Source of the DNA: Nepenthes gracilis
Taxonomy: Eukaryota > Streptophyta > Magnoliopsida > Caryophyllales > Nepenthaceae
Assembly (NCBI GenBank): GCA_033239525.1
Contig: BSYO01000022.1
Coordinates: forward strand, 13,774,923 to 13,838,922
Reading direction: 5' to 3'
DNA: 64,000 nucleotides
Both the position numbers and the translations under genes were made by a program. Numbering within the stretch: the stretch's first letter is position 1; each line of letters opens with the position of its first letter. Shown here one piece after another: positions 13,020-24,517 of the stretch. Below the pieces are notes generated by a model. The model searched no databases and was not told the origin of the DNA. It saw only the letters and a list, made by a program, of their open reading frames with translations.

Positions 13020-13960
13020 CTCGGTCTCTATTGTTATAGAAGATGATCTCCTTTTGACCTATGAAATGGGTGATGTTATAAATTTAGCTAAGTAGGAGAC
13101 CGACTGGGTGGTAGATTCTGGTGTATCGATCCACGTCATATCTTGAAGAGGGCTCTTTACATCTTACACTCCATGCGACTTTGGAGTGTTGAAAATAAGA
13201 AATATGGAGACATCTAGAGTTGTTGGTTGCGGTGACGTATCTCTCGTCACCAATAATGGAACTTGACTGCTTTTAAGAGATGTACGACACATTCCTGATA
13301 TTTGGATGAATATTATCTCAGTAGGAAGACTTGATGATATTGGTTTTTACAATGTTTTCAGTAATTGGGCATATGAACTAACTAGGGGGTATCTAGTAGT
13401 TGCTCGATAGTGAAAGACATCTGATTTTATGTGTTGCCAGGCCTCTATCGAAATAGGAGAGGTCAACGCTGCTAGTAGTATGGAGTCCTCGGATTGGTGG
13501 TACTAGAAGTTGGGCCACATGAGTGAGAGAGAAATGAGTCATCTGGCCAGGAAAGGCCTTCTTCTAGGTGTGAAAGAAGACGGATTGAAAGTTTGCTCTC
13601 ACTGTATGGCGGGGAAGTTGAGGAGAGTCTTCTTCCGAGGAGACTCGTCCTTCAAAAAGTTTAAATTACTTGAGCTTGTTCACACCGATATCTGTGAACC
13701 ATTTAAGAAGAAGTCTATTGGATGACCGCAATACTTTGTCTCGTATATTGATGACTGTTTGAGAAAGATGTGGATATTCCTACTTAAATCCAAAGATCAG
13801 GTCTCTAAAGTATTTAAGTAATTTTATACTCTAGGATGAGATGACCAAACTTGAACCAAAGATGAAGTAATGTGTCTTTCTGGGTTACGAGAAAGATAAA
13901 CATGAGTACAAACTTTATGACCCAATAGAGAAAAAATTTGTTCGGTCAAGAGACCATTGA
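13020..13960 (+). pseudogene. copia protease and truncated integrase (element C)
   Basis: Around 13108-13150 the sequence reads WVVDSGVSIH, the aspartic protease active site D-S-G. 13510-13725 encodes the pre-integrase zinc-binding segment (GHMSEREMSHLARKGLL...CSHCMAGK) and the start of the integrase core (LELVHTDICEPF). 13726-13822 continues to LLKSKDQVSKVFK. The next recognisable block, from about 13836, is already the integrase C-terminal part (VFLGYEKDKHEYKLYDP-like, in shifted frames). Roughly the central half of the integrase core is missing, including later catalytic acidic residues. Several stops are also present. Confidence 0.75.
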
Positions 13961-14219
13961 GGACATGAGAAAAGAGATGAAGGCATTATATGGTACCAGT
14001 CGGACAGACACAAGTACTGATATTGTCCGATTAATATATTGTGAGGACAACACTCTAGGAGTGGCCGAGGAGAATAATGAAGAAGACGTAGCGCCTGATG
14101 AAGATGAGGACGATGCTACTCCTCAACCGACAGTGAAGGTTGTTGTCTGCCGATCTACATGGGATAGGAGATCGTTCTTCCACCTATCATCCAATGAATA
14201 CATCCTACTATTGATGCAT

Positions 14220-15720
14220 GTGAACTTGAAGATTTTAATGAGGTTGTGAAGGATGAGTATAAAGAAAAATGATTAGAAGTGATGAAGGATGAGACAACTT
14301 CATTGTATAAAAACAATACCTTCGATTTGGTTGAGTTGCCTAAGGGGAAGAGAGCCCTAAGGAATAAATAAAATTTTCGGTTGAAAATAGATGAAAATAC
14401 CATGTAGCTGAGGTACAAGGTGCGGCTGGAGGTAAAAGGCTTTAATTAGCATAAAGAGATGGACTTTGACGAAATCTTTGTACCAGTGGTGAAAATGTCC
14501 TACATTCAGGTTGTGCTTGGCTTAGCAGCTATTTTGAATTTGGAGGTAGAGCAATTGAATGTCGGGACAGTATTCCTCCATGGTGACCTTGATGAGAAAA
14601 TTTACATGGAGCAACCAGAGGGGTTCAAAGTCAAAGGGAAGGAACGATTGGTATGTCACCTGATGAAAAGCCTGTACGGATTAAAACAGGCTCCACGATA
14701 ATGGTATTAGAAGGTCGAGTTTGTTATGGTAGATCAAGGTTACCGAAAGACTACTTTTGACCATTACGTATTTATTCAAAGGTTATCGGAAGATGACTTT
14801 GTCATCTTTCTCCTTTACGTGAATGACATGTTGATCGTCGGTCACAACAGTACTCGGATTAAGGAGCTGAAGAAGCAGTTGGGACAGTCATTTACCATGA
14901 TAGACTTGGGGCCGGCGAAGAAGATTTTGGGGTTTAGAATACTTTATGACTGAAAGAACAAGAAGTTATGGCTGTCCCAAGAGAGTTACATTAAGAATGT
15001 ACTGCAGCGCTTTAATATGGATAAATCCAAGCCGTGAGCACCCCACTGGCCAACCATTACAGATTGAGCAGTGACATAGTCCATCTACTGATAGAGAAAA
15101 GATCAGCATGAAAGGCATCCCATACTCCTCGGTTGTTGGTAGCCTGATGTACGCTATGATGTATACGCGGCCAGACATGGCACATGCTGTGGGCACTGTC
15201 AGCTGATTTCTGTCTAATCCTGGAAAAGAGTACTGGTCTATAGTTAAGTAGATTATAAGATACATTTGGAAAACTTTCAAAATGTGTTCATAATTTGGAG
15301 ATGACAAACCTCAGTTGGTAGGATATACTGATATAGATATGGCCGAAGACATTAACACCTGAAAGTCAACTTCGGGATACTTGGTCAAGTTTATTGGAGG
15401 AGTAGTCTCCTGGTAGTCAAAGCTGTAGAAATGCATTGCTCTTTTTACTACTAAGGCCGAATACATTTTAGTGACAGAGGCTTGTAAAAAGATGTTGTGG
15501 ATGAAAAAGTTCATTCAAGAATTTGGCTTTAGGCAGGAGAGATATGTTGTACTTTGTGATAATTAAAGTGTCATACATCTTTATAGAAATTTCTTATTCT
15601 ACTCAAGATCGAAGTACATTGATATTAGATATTATTGAGTGAGGGATATTATTGAAGCAAGATTACTGTCACTTGAAAAAGTTAGAATCAAGAAAAATGG
15701 GGCAGACATGATAATAAAAA
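14220..15720 (+). pseudogene. copia reverse transcriptase and RNase H (element C)
   Basis: RT begins about 14220 (LYKNNTFDLVELPKGKRAL). It continues at 14459-14701 (MDFDEIFVPVVKMSYIQVVLGLAA, then LHGDLDEKIYMEQPEGF, LYGLKQAPR). 14726-14953 holds the catalytic region, where the usual YVDD box reads YVND. RNase H is spread over 15090-15700 in broken frames and ends with KNGADMIIKILPRGK. Many in-frame stops, for example TAA where RQWY is expected after QAPR. The YVDD change and stops rule out activity. Confidence 0.85.
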
Positions 15721-15802
15721 TTTTGCCAAGAGGAAAGACTGAGTCTTACTATTGTTTGGCTAGGCCAACAGATTATGTTCCCTATGGTCATGAGGGAAAT
15801 TT

Positions 15803-16481
15803 TGTTAGGATCACTCCCATGTGGAAGTGTTATGGGTCCGGGGACTTAGGTTATGTCCGAGGACTCAGATTGAGGATGAGAATTTTGCACGGTTACGGTC
15901 TGTGGACTTGTTAGCTGAGCAATTGAAGACTTTTGTAGTATAGTTCCGATGACCTGTAAGTAGCACTTGAGCCTAAGGATTTCGATGAAGTCCCAAGGAC
16001 TCTAATGATTGTATGAAAGCAGATTTGTCACTTGTGCAGAAAGGCTGCAGAAAAGTGCCTATCTGGTTAACGTCGATCAATAGATGTTTGACCATCCACA
16101 AGCAAAGCTGTATAGCCTGAGAGCGCACGTGAATACCAATTCAAAAGATTGACAGGATATGAGAGATTTCTGGAGAATATGCGCAATTTCTGCAGAGTAT
16201 GCGCCATTTCTGCAGAGTACAATGTTTTGCAGGACAGTTGTAGAACCGTTGTAGAGCCTTTGCAGAGTTGTACGTGTGCCAAGCGGCTGCCTATACTCAC
16301 AACCTCCATATTGGCTAAGCGATTGTTTGGATAGCTTGTATATATATGTATAGATTTCTGTGATATGTAAGGTGTGAGTAAGAAGATTTCGTGCGTGTAA
16401 GTTTCTAAGTGTAAAAGTGTGAAAAGAGATCATTGTAAGCGATTTATGCTCTTGCTCTCTATTCTCTTCTTTTATGGTTTG
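15803..16481 (+). repeat. 3' LTR of copia element C, first part
   Basis: Begins TGTTAGGATCACTCCC after a purine run (CATGAGGGAAA). It aligns with 11312-11972 of the 5' LTR. Interrupted at 16482 by element B. Confidence 0.9.
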
Positions 16482-17555
16482 TGAAAAAGCACGTTTCGGT
16501 GCTACCGTGTTTCGACCCCGTTACAAGTATAGCGAAAGCAATAAAATAAATTAATTAAATTAAATATCCGATACACGTAAGGGATATTTAACTCTAGATG
16601 TAAACGGAATTAATAAGCATGCATAACATATATATAATAATGAACAACAATAATAAAGACCCGATTTTTGGTGACGAAGTGAAAACTCAATACCCACGGT
16701 ATCGAGAAAAACACTCCGGGCTTCAACGGCCAGGGAAGCAATGCACTATGAAAATCAACTTACAGCCTGGGTGGTAACGACGCGCTAACCTAGCTGACTT
16801 ACTCCCGACACGTGATCCCTACCAAGGAACTCCTTGGATTTGCCCGCGGCAACGGAACCGGACACCTTCCGGTCTTCAAGCCACTCTTCCCTCTCGTGCC
16901 ACTTGAATTGCCAATCACGAACGGATCTCCTTCTTCACGAACCAACGTTTCCAACGCAGGTAGAAGGATGGAAGTTTGAATAGAAAAAGAAGAAGAAAAA
17001 TGGTGAGAAAACTCTTTAGAGCATGGAGTACAAAGATATGTTTTTGAGTTTTCTCAAGAGAAGCTAAATCAATTGAAGCATGAAGGCTTTCTTCTCAAAT
17101 TGGGGGCTCAAAATAATCTGGCAGAGAGCTTATGGCGTCCTTAAGGTTTCAAGAAAATAAAGTATGAATTTATAGTGGAGCCAAAAATGCGTTTAAATTT
17201 TCTGCCCGTTGGGCCGCCGCTCGAGCGGGGCTCGAGCGCGCGGCGAGCGGCCGTAGGGTTTCATGGGAAATCCTGCGAGCGCTCGAGCCGGCATCGAGCG
17301 CGCAGTGAGCGGCCCCCATTCTGGGATTTTGGCTCGAGTGGCCATTGAGCATGAAGCGAGCGGGGAGGTTCTTGGTTTTTAGGCTCGAGCCGTTAGCGGG
17401 CACAAGGCGAGCGGGCGGCCTTTGGGCGGGCTCGAGCGTGTGGAGGGCGGACCGAATGAATTTTAATGAATTTTAAACCGACAACTCACAACCCGACATC
17501 AATAAAATAATGCATATGGTCACGAAATATGCCAATTAGACAAAATTCTCTAACA
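16482..17555 (-). repeat. 3' LTR of element B
   Basis: 1,074 bp from TGTTAGAG (minus strand, 17555) to GCTTTTTCA (16482). The GC-rich block at 17205-17455 has about four units with CTCGAG cores, then an AT-rich remainder. Confidence 0.92.
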
Positions 17556-17570
17556 ATCTCCCCCTTTGGT
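17556..17570 (-). other. polypurine tract of element B
   Basis: Minus strand CCAAAGGGGGAGAT directly before the 3' LTR. Same sequence as in elements A and D. Confidence 0.85.
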
Positions 17571-17613
17571 AATTCCGTGACAAAACTCAGAAAATAAATA
17601 AATACAAGAGAAT

Positions 17614-17647
17614 CACGGGTTCAGACACCACCGAGATAAAACCCGTG
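17614..17647 (-). other. conserved hairpin before the 3' LTR (element B)
   Basis: Arms CACGGGTT and AACCCGTG, a perfect 8-bp stem, enclose an 18-nt loop containing ATCTCGGTGGTGTCTG on the element strand. The same hairpin is in element A at 46779-46812. Function unknown. Confidence 0.7.
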
Positions 17648-17955
17648 TACATGAAAACCTACGCCTAGGAAAACAAAAGAGATACATAAAAAAATAGCTA
17701 AAAACACGAGCTGCTGAGGCAAAGTGTTGAAAACTTGCTTGATTGCCTGTGACACTCTAGTTTCCTGATCAAGTAAGGTTAGTACCAATAGGATAAAAAA
17801 AATAGCAATATAACAGCATGCATGGTACATAAGCAGGAGACACATACAACAATACTCCCCCTAAAGAAAATAAACAGTACTCCCCCTCAAGGAATAATAA
17901 CTTAAACTAATATGCAAATAACAAAAACTCCCCTCAAAAAAAATAGAAGGCACCC

Positions 17956-19821
17956 CTAATCTTCCCCTGTCAAACTCTCCCTATCAAAGAGATCAAATCT
18001 CCCCCTTTTTGTCACGAATAGCCAAGGGGTAAGTTCACTTTTCTTAATCCAAATTTGTCTCATGGAATGCATTTTTGCGTTCAACCTATTTACTTGTGCA
18101 TCCAAATGCTGAAGGTAATAAACAAATTTATTCAATTTTAGCCCTGATCTTTGGTTGTGTAAAAATTTCAAGGTGTAACACCGTGGACGAATGTGACCAA
18201 CTTGCCCACATGCATGACAAGTAGGCACAAACTTAGGGATGGATGAATTGTTCATAACCTTATGATTACCTAGATTAGTTGAGCCAAAATGGTTATTCAT
18301 ACGTTGAGGCATGGCCTTGATGACTTTGGGTGAGTGGGCATGATTATGTGAAATTTTCTTGGCGGGAATAAACACAGTTTTAGGTTTTATGTCACTACGA
18401 ATAATATTTGCAGCATACCCCAAACCTTGTTTATTTCCACCACTTTTTCCCAATCCGAGCATGTGATCTAATTTTGTGGACCCATTTATGAATTGCTTCA
18501 AATCTTTTCGAGAGGCCTCAAGATCAGATTCTAAAGTTGTGATTTGTTTAGTACATGAGACTTTCAGATTCTCAATTTCTTGAGTTTTAGAATCTAATTC
18601 GGATTGAAGTGCTAATCTTTCTTGTTCCAGCTCAATGACCCTACTGTTTAAGGTTTTATTTTGTTTCTTTACTTTCAAGCATTCCCTAAACAGTTTATCG
18701 TAAGCTTCTTGAAGGCCGTAAAATTCAGCTTCTGACTCGGACTCAGAGTCATCAGATTGATCAATATTATCTACTGAATTTCCACACATGGAGGTCATAA
18801 AAGCCATGTACTTGACCGGCCCATTTTCAGGACATGGTTCACCCTCTTCTTCTTCGTCATCACTTAGGGTTAAATTAGCTTTAAAGGCTTGACCTTGTTG
18901 GCGTTTAAAGTTTGGGCATTCAGCCCGATAGTGACCAAAGCCTTTACATTCATGACATTGAACGTCCTGAGTCGTTTTTGATTTGGAATCCTGAAGTTCA
19001 CAACGGTCTTTCTTCTCAAATTTATGTGATCGTTTTAAGTCCATATCAAGTTTTTCTGATGAAGAGTTCTTTTTCTTTAAGAATTTTTTAAAATTCTTAA
19101 CAAATAATGTAAAATCATCATCGCTACATGATTCTTCATCGGAATCTCGATTTTACTCGTCCCTACTTGATTTCAGAGCAAGAGATTTGTTTTTCCTTGA
19201 CTGTGGTAATGTGTGCTCATATGTTTGTAGGGATCCTACAAGTTCTTCGATCTTCATTTTATTAAGGTCTTTACTTTCTTCAATAGCAGTGACCTTAGGT
19301 CTAAAGCGTTCAGGAAGTGATCTAAGAACTTTTCTGACAATTTTATTCTCAGGGAGTCGTTCTCCTAAATTAAACGTGGAATTGACAATATCATTCAATT
19401 TTGCATAGAACTCATCAAAGGTTTCATCATCTTGCATTTTTAGTTCTTCGAATCTAGTGGTGAGCATTTGCAGTTTTGAATTTTTCACTAGTTTTGTTCC
19501 TTCATGAGTGGTTTCTAAAATATCCCACGCATCTTTAGAAATCTCACACATTGAGATTCGTTTAAACTCATCGGGAGATACAGCCATAAAAATAGCATGT
19601 AACCCCTTACTATTCCAGTTGCAAGCATCAAATTCTTCTTTTGACCACAAAGAGAGAGCTTTTAGCTCATCACCACTTTTAGGTGGAGTCCACCCAATTT
19701 GGGTACTCGCCCATACACGCTCATCCATTGATTTAAGGAAGGCTCTCATCCGGACCTTCCAATAAGCATAGTTACTCCCATCAAAGAAGGGAGGAACGGA
19801 GAGCGATCCACTCGTGTACAC
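17956..19821 (-). pseudogene. Gag of element B (one internal stop)
   Basis: About 620 codons. 19821-19153 encodes the N-terminal copia-type Gag domain (VPPFFDGSNYAYWKVRMRAFLKS..., the UBN2/DUF4219 type). A TAA at 19155-19153 stops it, but the frame stays aligned for 36 codons into the 362-codon rest (19044-17956). That part has a CCHC knuckle CHECKGFGHYRAEC, an acidic stretch, a coiled coil of about 90 residues (LKVKKQNKTLNSRVIELEQE...) and a second knuckle CHACGQVGHIRPRC. The first codon is GTG preceded directly by an in-frame TAG. The homologous codon in element D is ATG, so the start has been lost. Gag would form the particle. No enzyme is encoded. Confidence 0.9.
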
Positions 19822-19851
19822 CTAGATCGGGGGTCGTGGATCGGGGTAAGT

Positions 19852-19864
19852 CTCTGATACCAAT
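19852..19864 (-). other. primer-binding site of element B
   Basis: Minus strand ATTGGTATCAGAG directly after the 5' LTR end, complementary to the initiator Met-tRNA 3' end. Confidence 0.9.
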
Positions 19865-20925
19865 TGAAAAAGCACGTTTCGGTGCTAACGTGTTTCGACC
19901 CCGTTACAAGTATAGCGGAAGCAATAAAATAAATTAATTAAATTAAATATCTGATACACATAAGGGGATATTTAACTCTAGATGTATAAGCAACTAATAA
20001 GCATGCACAATATGTATATAATAATGAACAACAATAATAAAGACCCGATTTTTGGTGACGAAGTGAAAACTCGATATCCACGGTATCGAGAAAAACACTC
20101 CGGGCTTCAACGGCCAGGGAAGCAATGCACTATGAAAATCAACTTACAGCCCGGGTGATAACGACGTGCTAACCTAGCCGACTTACTCCCGACACGTGAT
20201 CCCTACCAAGGAACTCCTTGGATTTGCCCGCGGCAACGGAACCGGAGGATTTGCCCGCGGCAACGGAACCGGACTCCTTCCGGTCTTCACGTCAATCTTC
20301 CCTCGAACCACTTGAATTTCCAATCACGAATGAGTCTCCTTCTTCACGAACCAAAGTCTCCAACAATGGTAGAATGCAAACTTTTAATGGTGAAAGAGAG
20401 TTGGTGAGAAAACTAGTTTGAGCATGTAGAACAATCCTTTGGTGATTAGTTTTCTCAAGATGTGCAAGTATATTAAAGCATGAGAGGGTTTTCTTCTCAA
20501 AGAGGCACGCACATCAGATTTTCAGAAGTCTTAGGGTTCAAAAATATAAGTCCCATATTTATATTGGAGCCAAAAACCGCGTTCAAAAATCTGCCCGTTG
20601 GGCCGCCGCTCGAGTGGGGCTCGAGCGCGCGGCGAACGGGGCTCGAGCGCGCGGCGAGCGGCCATGGGGCGAGTAGCGAGCGGCCTATGTTCTGGTTTAT
20701 CGGCTCGAGCGGCTAGTGAGCGAGCATCGAGCGGCCCCCATTCTGGATTATGTGCTCGAGCGGCAAGCGGGCACCAGGCGAGCGGGCGGCCTTTGGAAGG
20801 GCCCGAGCGCGTGGAGGGCAGACCGAATGAATTTTAATGAATTTTAAACCGACAACCACAACCCGACATCAATAAAATAATACATATGGTCACGGAATAT
20901 GACAATAAGACAAATGTCTCTAACA
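19865..20925 (-). repeat. 5' LTR of element B
   Basis: 1,061 bp, TGTTAGAG...TTTTTCA on the minus strand. It carries a 30-bp-scale duplication at 20218-20272 (GGATTTGCCCGCGGCAACGG twice) and a rearranged GC-rich CTCGAG block at 20590-20820 relative to the 3' LTR. Confidence 0.92.
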
Positions 20926-20930
20926 GTTTG

Positions 20931-21102
20931 TGTAACCGAGATGGTTTATATAACCGTGAAATTTATATAATAAAATTTATTTATGGATTGTATATCCCAT
21001 AATTTTTTTTCTTATTTTAGAAGGATTTTTCATATAAAATATTGGTCTTCTACTCTACTACTTGCTCCTATTTGGCCAATTGGACACTATTTTTCCCCAA
21101 CA
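20931..21102 (+). repeat. 3' LTR of copia element C, second part
   Basis: Resumes TGTAACCGAG right after the target duplication of element B and ends CCCCAACA. With the first part (679 + 172 bp) it matches the 856-bp 5' LTR. Confidence 0.9.
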
Positions 21103-22764
21103 AATACTTCAATTGGAAGAGTTCCTCGGCTTCTAAAATAAATTTAGCATTTGTCATGATGCTTGACCTTCTGGCATGTTGAGTCTATCAGTAGACTTAG
21201 CCATTTTTCAGTCTTTTTGAATTTTTATGGTTCAACTTGATCGATAAGCATCTAAAGCTTATCATATGGTTGTCAAGCCCATGAACTTCAAGCCTACATC
21301 GATAGAGCAACGTGTTGCGACTCACATGATATAGTGAAATTTGAATCCTTTGACACCATTAGCCATCCTTTTTCCTCAATTGAATCCAAAGACTAAAAAA
21401 AATATATGCAACTAAACACATAATGCGTCCAAATAAGTTTACGAGAAAATTCTTATAAATTAAGAAATAAATGCAGACTTTGTATTTAAATAATACCTAC
21501 TCTACGAAAGAAATGAGAGAGAAATAGATGAAAGAAGATGAGAGAGAATACGAAGGGACTTGATTTTAAAATATTTTTGCATTAGATTTTGGTAATATTC
21601 AAGTTAAAGCACTTGCATCAAAGTCATTTTCTTAATTTGTTGTCAAAATTTTGAAATTAATAATTTTAATCTTTGCTTAAATATGCATACATATAATTAT
21701 TTATCATCTTTTCTACCCTTGCTTTGCATAGATGCATAGTTTATTTGAAAATGTTGAGATTTTGAATATTTATGCCCCATTTTGTAATATTTCTCTAACA
21801 TGTTGAAATCTTTGGATGTTAAACTTTCTATATTATAAAGTATTTGGTGAGAATTTTATTTTAAAATTTATATAGATTATTTATTTTTTAAAATTTGAAA
21901 AAGTTTTTATGTTTACTATTTATTATAGAGCTTTTTATTTTGACTAAGTAAAAACTATTGTAAAAAATTGATAGATTATATTTTGATATGTATGTCTTAC
22001 TATATTATTTGCAACTTGATGAACGAACAAAATATCTACAGATTAAGAAAGTATCATTGAGCCTCATCTGTAGAAAATAATTTATAGTCAGTCTATCAAT
22101 AGGTCTTAAATAATGATGTATGACCTAAGACTATAGGAAAATATTTATAGCCAGATCATTGTTATTATACCTTTGTTGATGATGTTTTTAGTGATCATTA
22201 ATTTTTATATTTTTTACTCATTTTTTTCGATATATTATTGTTTTTTGCTCATTCATATTTATTTATCAATGCCGGTTCTCATGTTTATTATATATCAATA
22301 TATATATAAAATATACATACTTTATTGAATGTTTTGTTCATTCTTACCATATTTTATAACCTTTCATAATAGTGAACTTGGATACTCTTATAATACTGTG
22401 GATGGAGGACTTTTGTTTTAGTTGCTTTAGGCCATTTTTTTTAATCATTATCAAATTATAGATGGTTGGTTGTACTATAGACGGTTGATAAGTTTGTAAG
22501 TATTTGTGGTCGACGGCCTTTGAATTATTCCTTATTTATAGTCCACATGGTTTTTGTTGTAAGTTCTTTTCTGCATTTATTTGGATCATTTTGAGTAGGT
22601 GGATTGATTTAAGACCTCTTTTGTAGTTTGATCATTTACTCTTGGAAGTTTATCTAACTACTTTAGGTTTATCAAAAAGTATTTGGTAACGGGTCACAAC
22701 TTGAAATTTGATTAGGTTTTGTTTACACCATTATTGTATGATTTGAAATGGGGGACTTGGCATA
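21103..22764. other. AT-rich intergenic DNA, nothing recognised
   Basis: No coding frame, LTR boundary or structured repeat that I can support. Confidence 0.4.
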
Positions 22765-22833
22765 GTGGCAATCAAACTCTTCCGGAATACAGGAGGCAGT
22801 GGCAGCCAAACTCTTCCGGTATACAAGAGGGCA
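22765..22833 (+). repeat. tandem duplication, 34-35 bp
   Basis: GTGGCAATCAAACTCTTCCG at 22765 is followed by GTGGCAGCCAAACTCTTCCG at 22799. The copies run to AGGAGGCA and AGAGGGCA. Confidence 0.85.
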
Positions 22834-23838
22834 GATGTCTGAATCTCATAACATGCACAATTTATTAACTTTTTTTTAATTTTTTTTGTTTTTCCTTTAA
22901 AAACAAAAAATTACTCCTAAATATTTTCTTTTGTGCCACAAAGATATTATATAAATAATACCAACTAAATGATTTTTATAAAGAGACGTGAAAACAAAAC
23001 ACAATGGCTCTCATACAAAGATTAAAAATATAAACTCTTACACAAAGAAAATAGATTTTATCATAAGTCAGTTTTGACAAAATTAATATTTTATTGATTT
23101 GTTTCATGTATTGTTGAATATCTCCTTCTCAATAATAGAATGCTCTACTAGGGTGGCATCCACTAAACACACAACATAAATGCACAAGACGGGAGAAAAA
23201 GATTTTCCCTTGAAGAATAATGGTGTAATGTTCATTTGTAAATGGAAGGTGAGAACTCTATAAATAGCGTTTTAATTTGTGATATTAGGACAGTCGATGG
23301 AGCTTAACCAATACAATTTATTAAAATGGAGAATGATCCTACTTTATTATAAAGGGTCACTGTGGGCACCCTTTCCATTTTTAAGAATTATTACAGTTAG
23401 GGTTTTCCAACCTTTTGATCCGTTTAGATGTTGAGGCCTAACCAAGCCTTCTTAATCCGAGGACCGTTGTGTTTAGCTGCATTGAGCGGCTGTATTGTCC
23501 AAACTTTGGACACACTTTTTTGGAGGAGGATTGCTGCCTATCGAGCTATATCCTTATTTAAGCAGGGTGGCTTCATATCAGGCTGTTTCCTCTTTGGGTA
23601 GGTAGGGCGGCACACGAGATCCTGGCTCATGACATTTGGCTATTTTTTCTCAACTAAGTAGACGGTAGTAGTTGACATGACAAACAAGGCTACTATAAAA
23701 CAGGCAAAGCAGGCTAGCAAGCAACAATAAATCCAAAAATACAGCTTTATTCATGCAACATGAGCTCACACAATCAGGCGCCCAGGTATTTGCCAATCTT
23801 ATTCCTACCAAGAGACAGTCATACCAAGGTGGAAAATA
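22834..23838. other. intergenic DNA, no supported feature
   Basis: AT-rich to 23300, then more balanced. A 58-codon ATG frame starts at 23428 but resembles nothing I know and is treated as chance. Confidence 0.35.
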
Positions 23839-24286
23839 TTGCAAGCACAAACTCAAGAATAGAGCCCAATTTTAAAAGGTCAGACTCTTAGAATGGAGAG
23901 TCCTTCAGACTTATAAATCAGCTTTTTTCTGAAGCTGGTTGCCGCCCGATGTAGGATTCGTAACATTGCTCCCCCCTCGACAATCGCAAACCTCAATATT
24001 GCATTTTATGGCACTTTACTCAGCGGCTCTCACTCCACGGTGCTTTACTTAGTTTTTCTGGCCAGCCCTTCAACAGGCAATCCTCTGCGATAGCTCTTTC
24101 CGATTAAAACCTTTCCCAGATAGCCATTTCCAAGCTGAGGCCGGTCTCAATAAAATCACCATTATTACGAGTACAAACTCAAGAGGAAAGCACAATTTTA
24201 AAAGACTGGTCTGTTAGGTAAAAGAGCTTCTCAAACTTCTAAGCCAACCCTGATGGAGTTAGCTCCCTGATATGAAACTTGTAACC
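23839..24286 (-). mobile_element. possible TRIM (short non-coding LTR element)
   Basis: Two direct repeats of about 120-127 bp (23839-23965 and 24168-24286) share ACAAACTCAAGA, CAATTTTAAAAG and GAAGCTGG/GATGGAG blocks with clear divergence. On the minus strand the 23965 copy begins TGTTACGAATCCTACATCGG and is preceded by GTCGAGGGGGGAGCAA, a good polypurine tract. The internal part is about 200 bp and non-coding. Size and layout fit a TRIM. I could not find a clear primer site or target duplication, so this is tentative. Confidence 0.45.
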
Positions 24287-24319
24287 GAAAATACATACTA
24301 TTGGTAGTTCTTTTTCAGG

Positions 24320-24517
24320 TGTACAACATTCCAGTATGATGTATCAGTTTCTCGATCTACATCCTCGGCTTATATGCTCCTTGCTTCCCCAACTCCTGAA
24401 CAAGCGAGTCCCGCCAAGGCCATCGGAGTGGATCTGTCTGACCTCAGTGCATTTCCGTTTCTTGTCCTGCCCGACGATTCGGTTTTCACGTGTAAGAAAG
24501 GATATGCTAGAGTATAA
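24320..24517 (+). other. possible orphan terminal coding exon
   Basis: After a pyrimidine run and acceptor-like AG (TTCTTTTTCAG, ending 24318) there is an open frame of 65 codons to a TAA at 24515-24517. It reads YDVSVSRSTSSAYMLLASP, then DLSDLSAFPFLVLPDDSVF. The composition is protein-like, but I do not recognise the family and see no upstream exon. It could be a remnant of a host gene disrupted upstream, or chance. Confidence 0.25.

Larger units (their letters stand above)
16482..20925 (-). mobile_element. gag-only Sirevirus-like element B, full length
   Basis: A non-autonomous LTR element of 4,444 bp on the minus strand. The LTRs are at 19865-20925 (5') and 16482-17555 (3'). It has a Met-tRNA primer site, a single gag region and a polypurine tract, but no protease, integrase or RT. 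Identical 5-bp target duplications GTTTG lie at 16477-16481 and 20926-20930. It interrupts the 3' LTR of copia element C. It is the best preserved gag of the family in this window, with only one internal nonsense codon. This layout fits plant elements described as TR-GAG. The Gag type and GGGGGAG tracts suggest a Sirevirus origin (inference). Confidence 0.93.
11312..21102 (+). mobile_element. Ty1/copia element C, degenerate, with a nested insertion
   Basis: A full-length copia element with LTRs at 11312-12167 and 15803-21102, the latter split by element B. It has an initiator-Met-type primer site, then gag, protease, integrase, reverse transcriptase and RNase H in copia order. Flanks AACAC (left) and AATAC (right) fit a mutated 5-bp target duplication. 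The RNase H end (FHSRSKYIDIRY-like, then KNGADMIIKILPRGK) resembles the Tork/Tnt1 group. Stops, frameshifts and an integrase deletion make it inactive. Without element B the copy is about 5.3 kb. Confidence 0.85.

Noticed and set aside
23428..23604. 58-codon ATG frame (MLRPNQAF...)
   Set aside because: All three frames are partly open here and the product resembles nothing I know.
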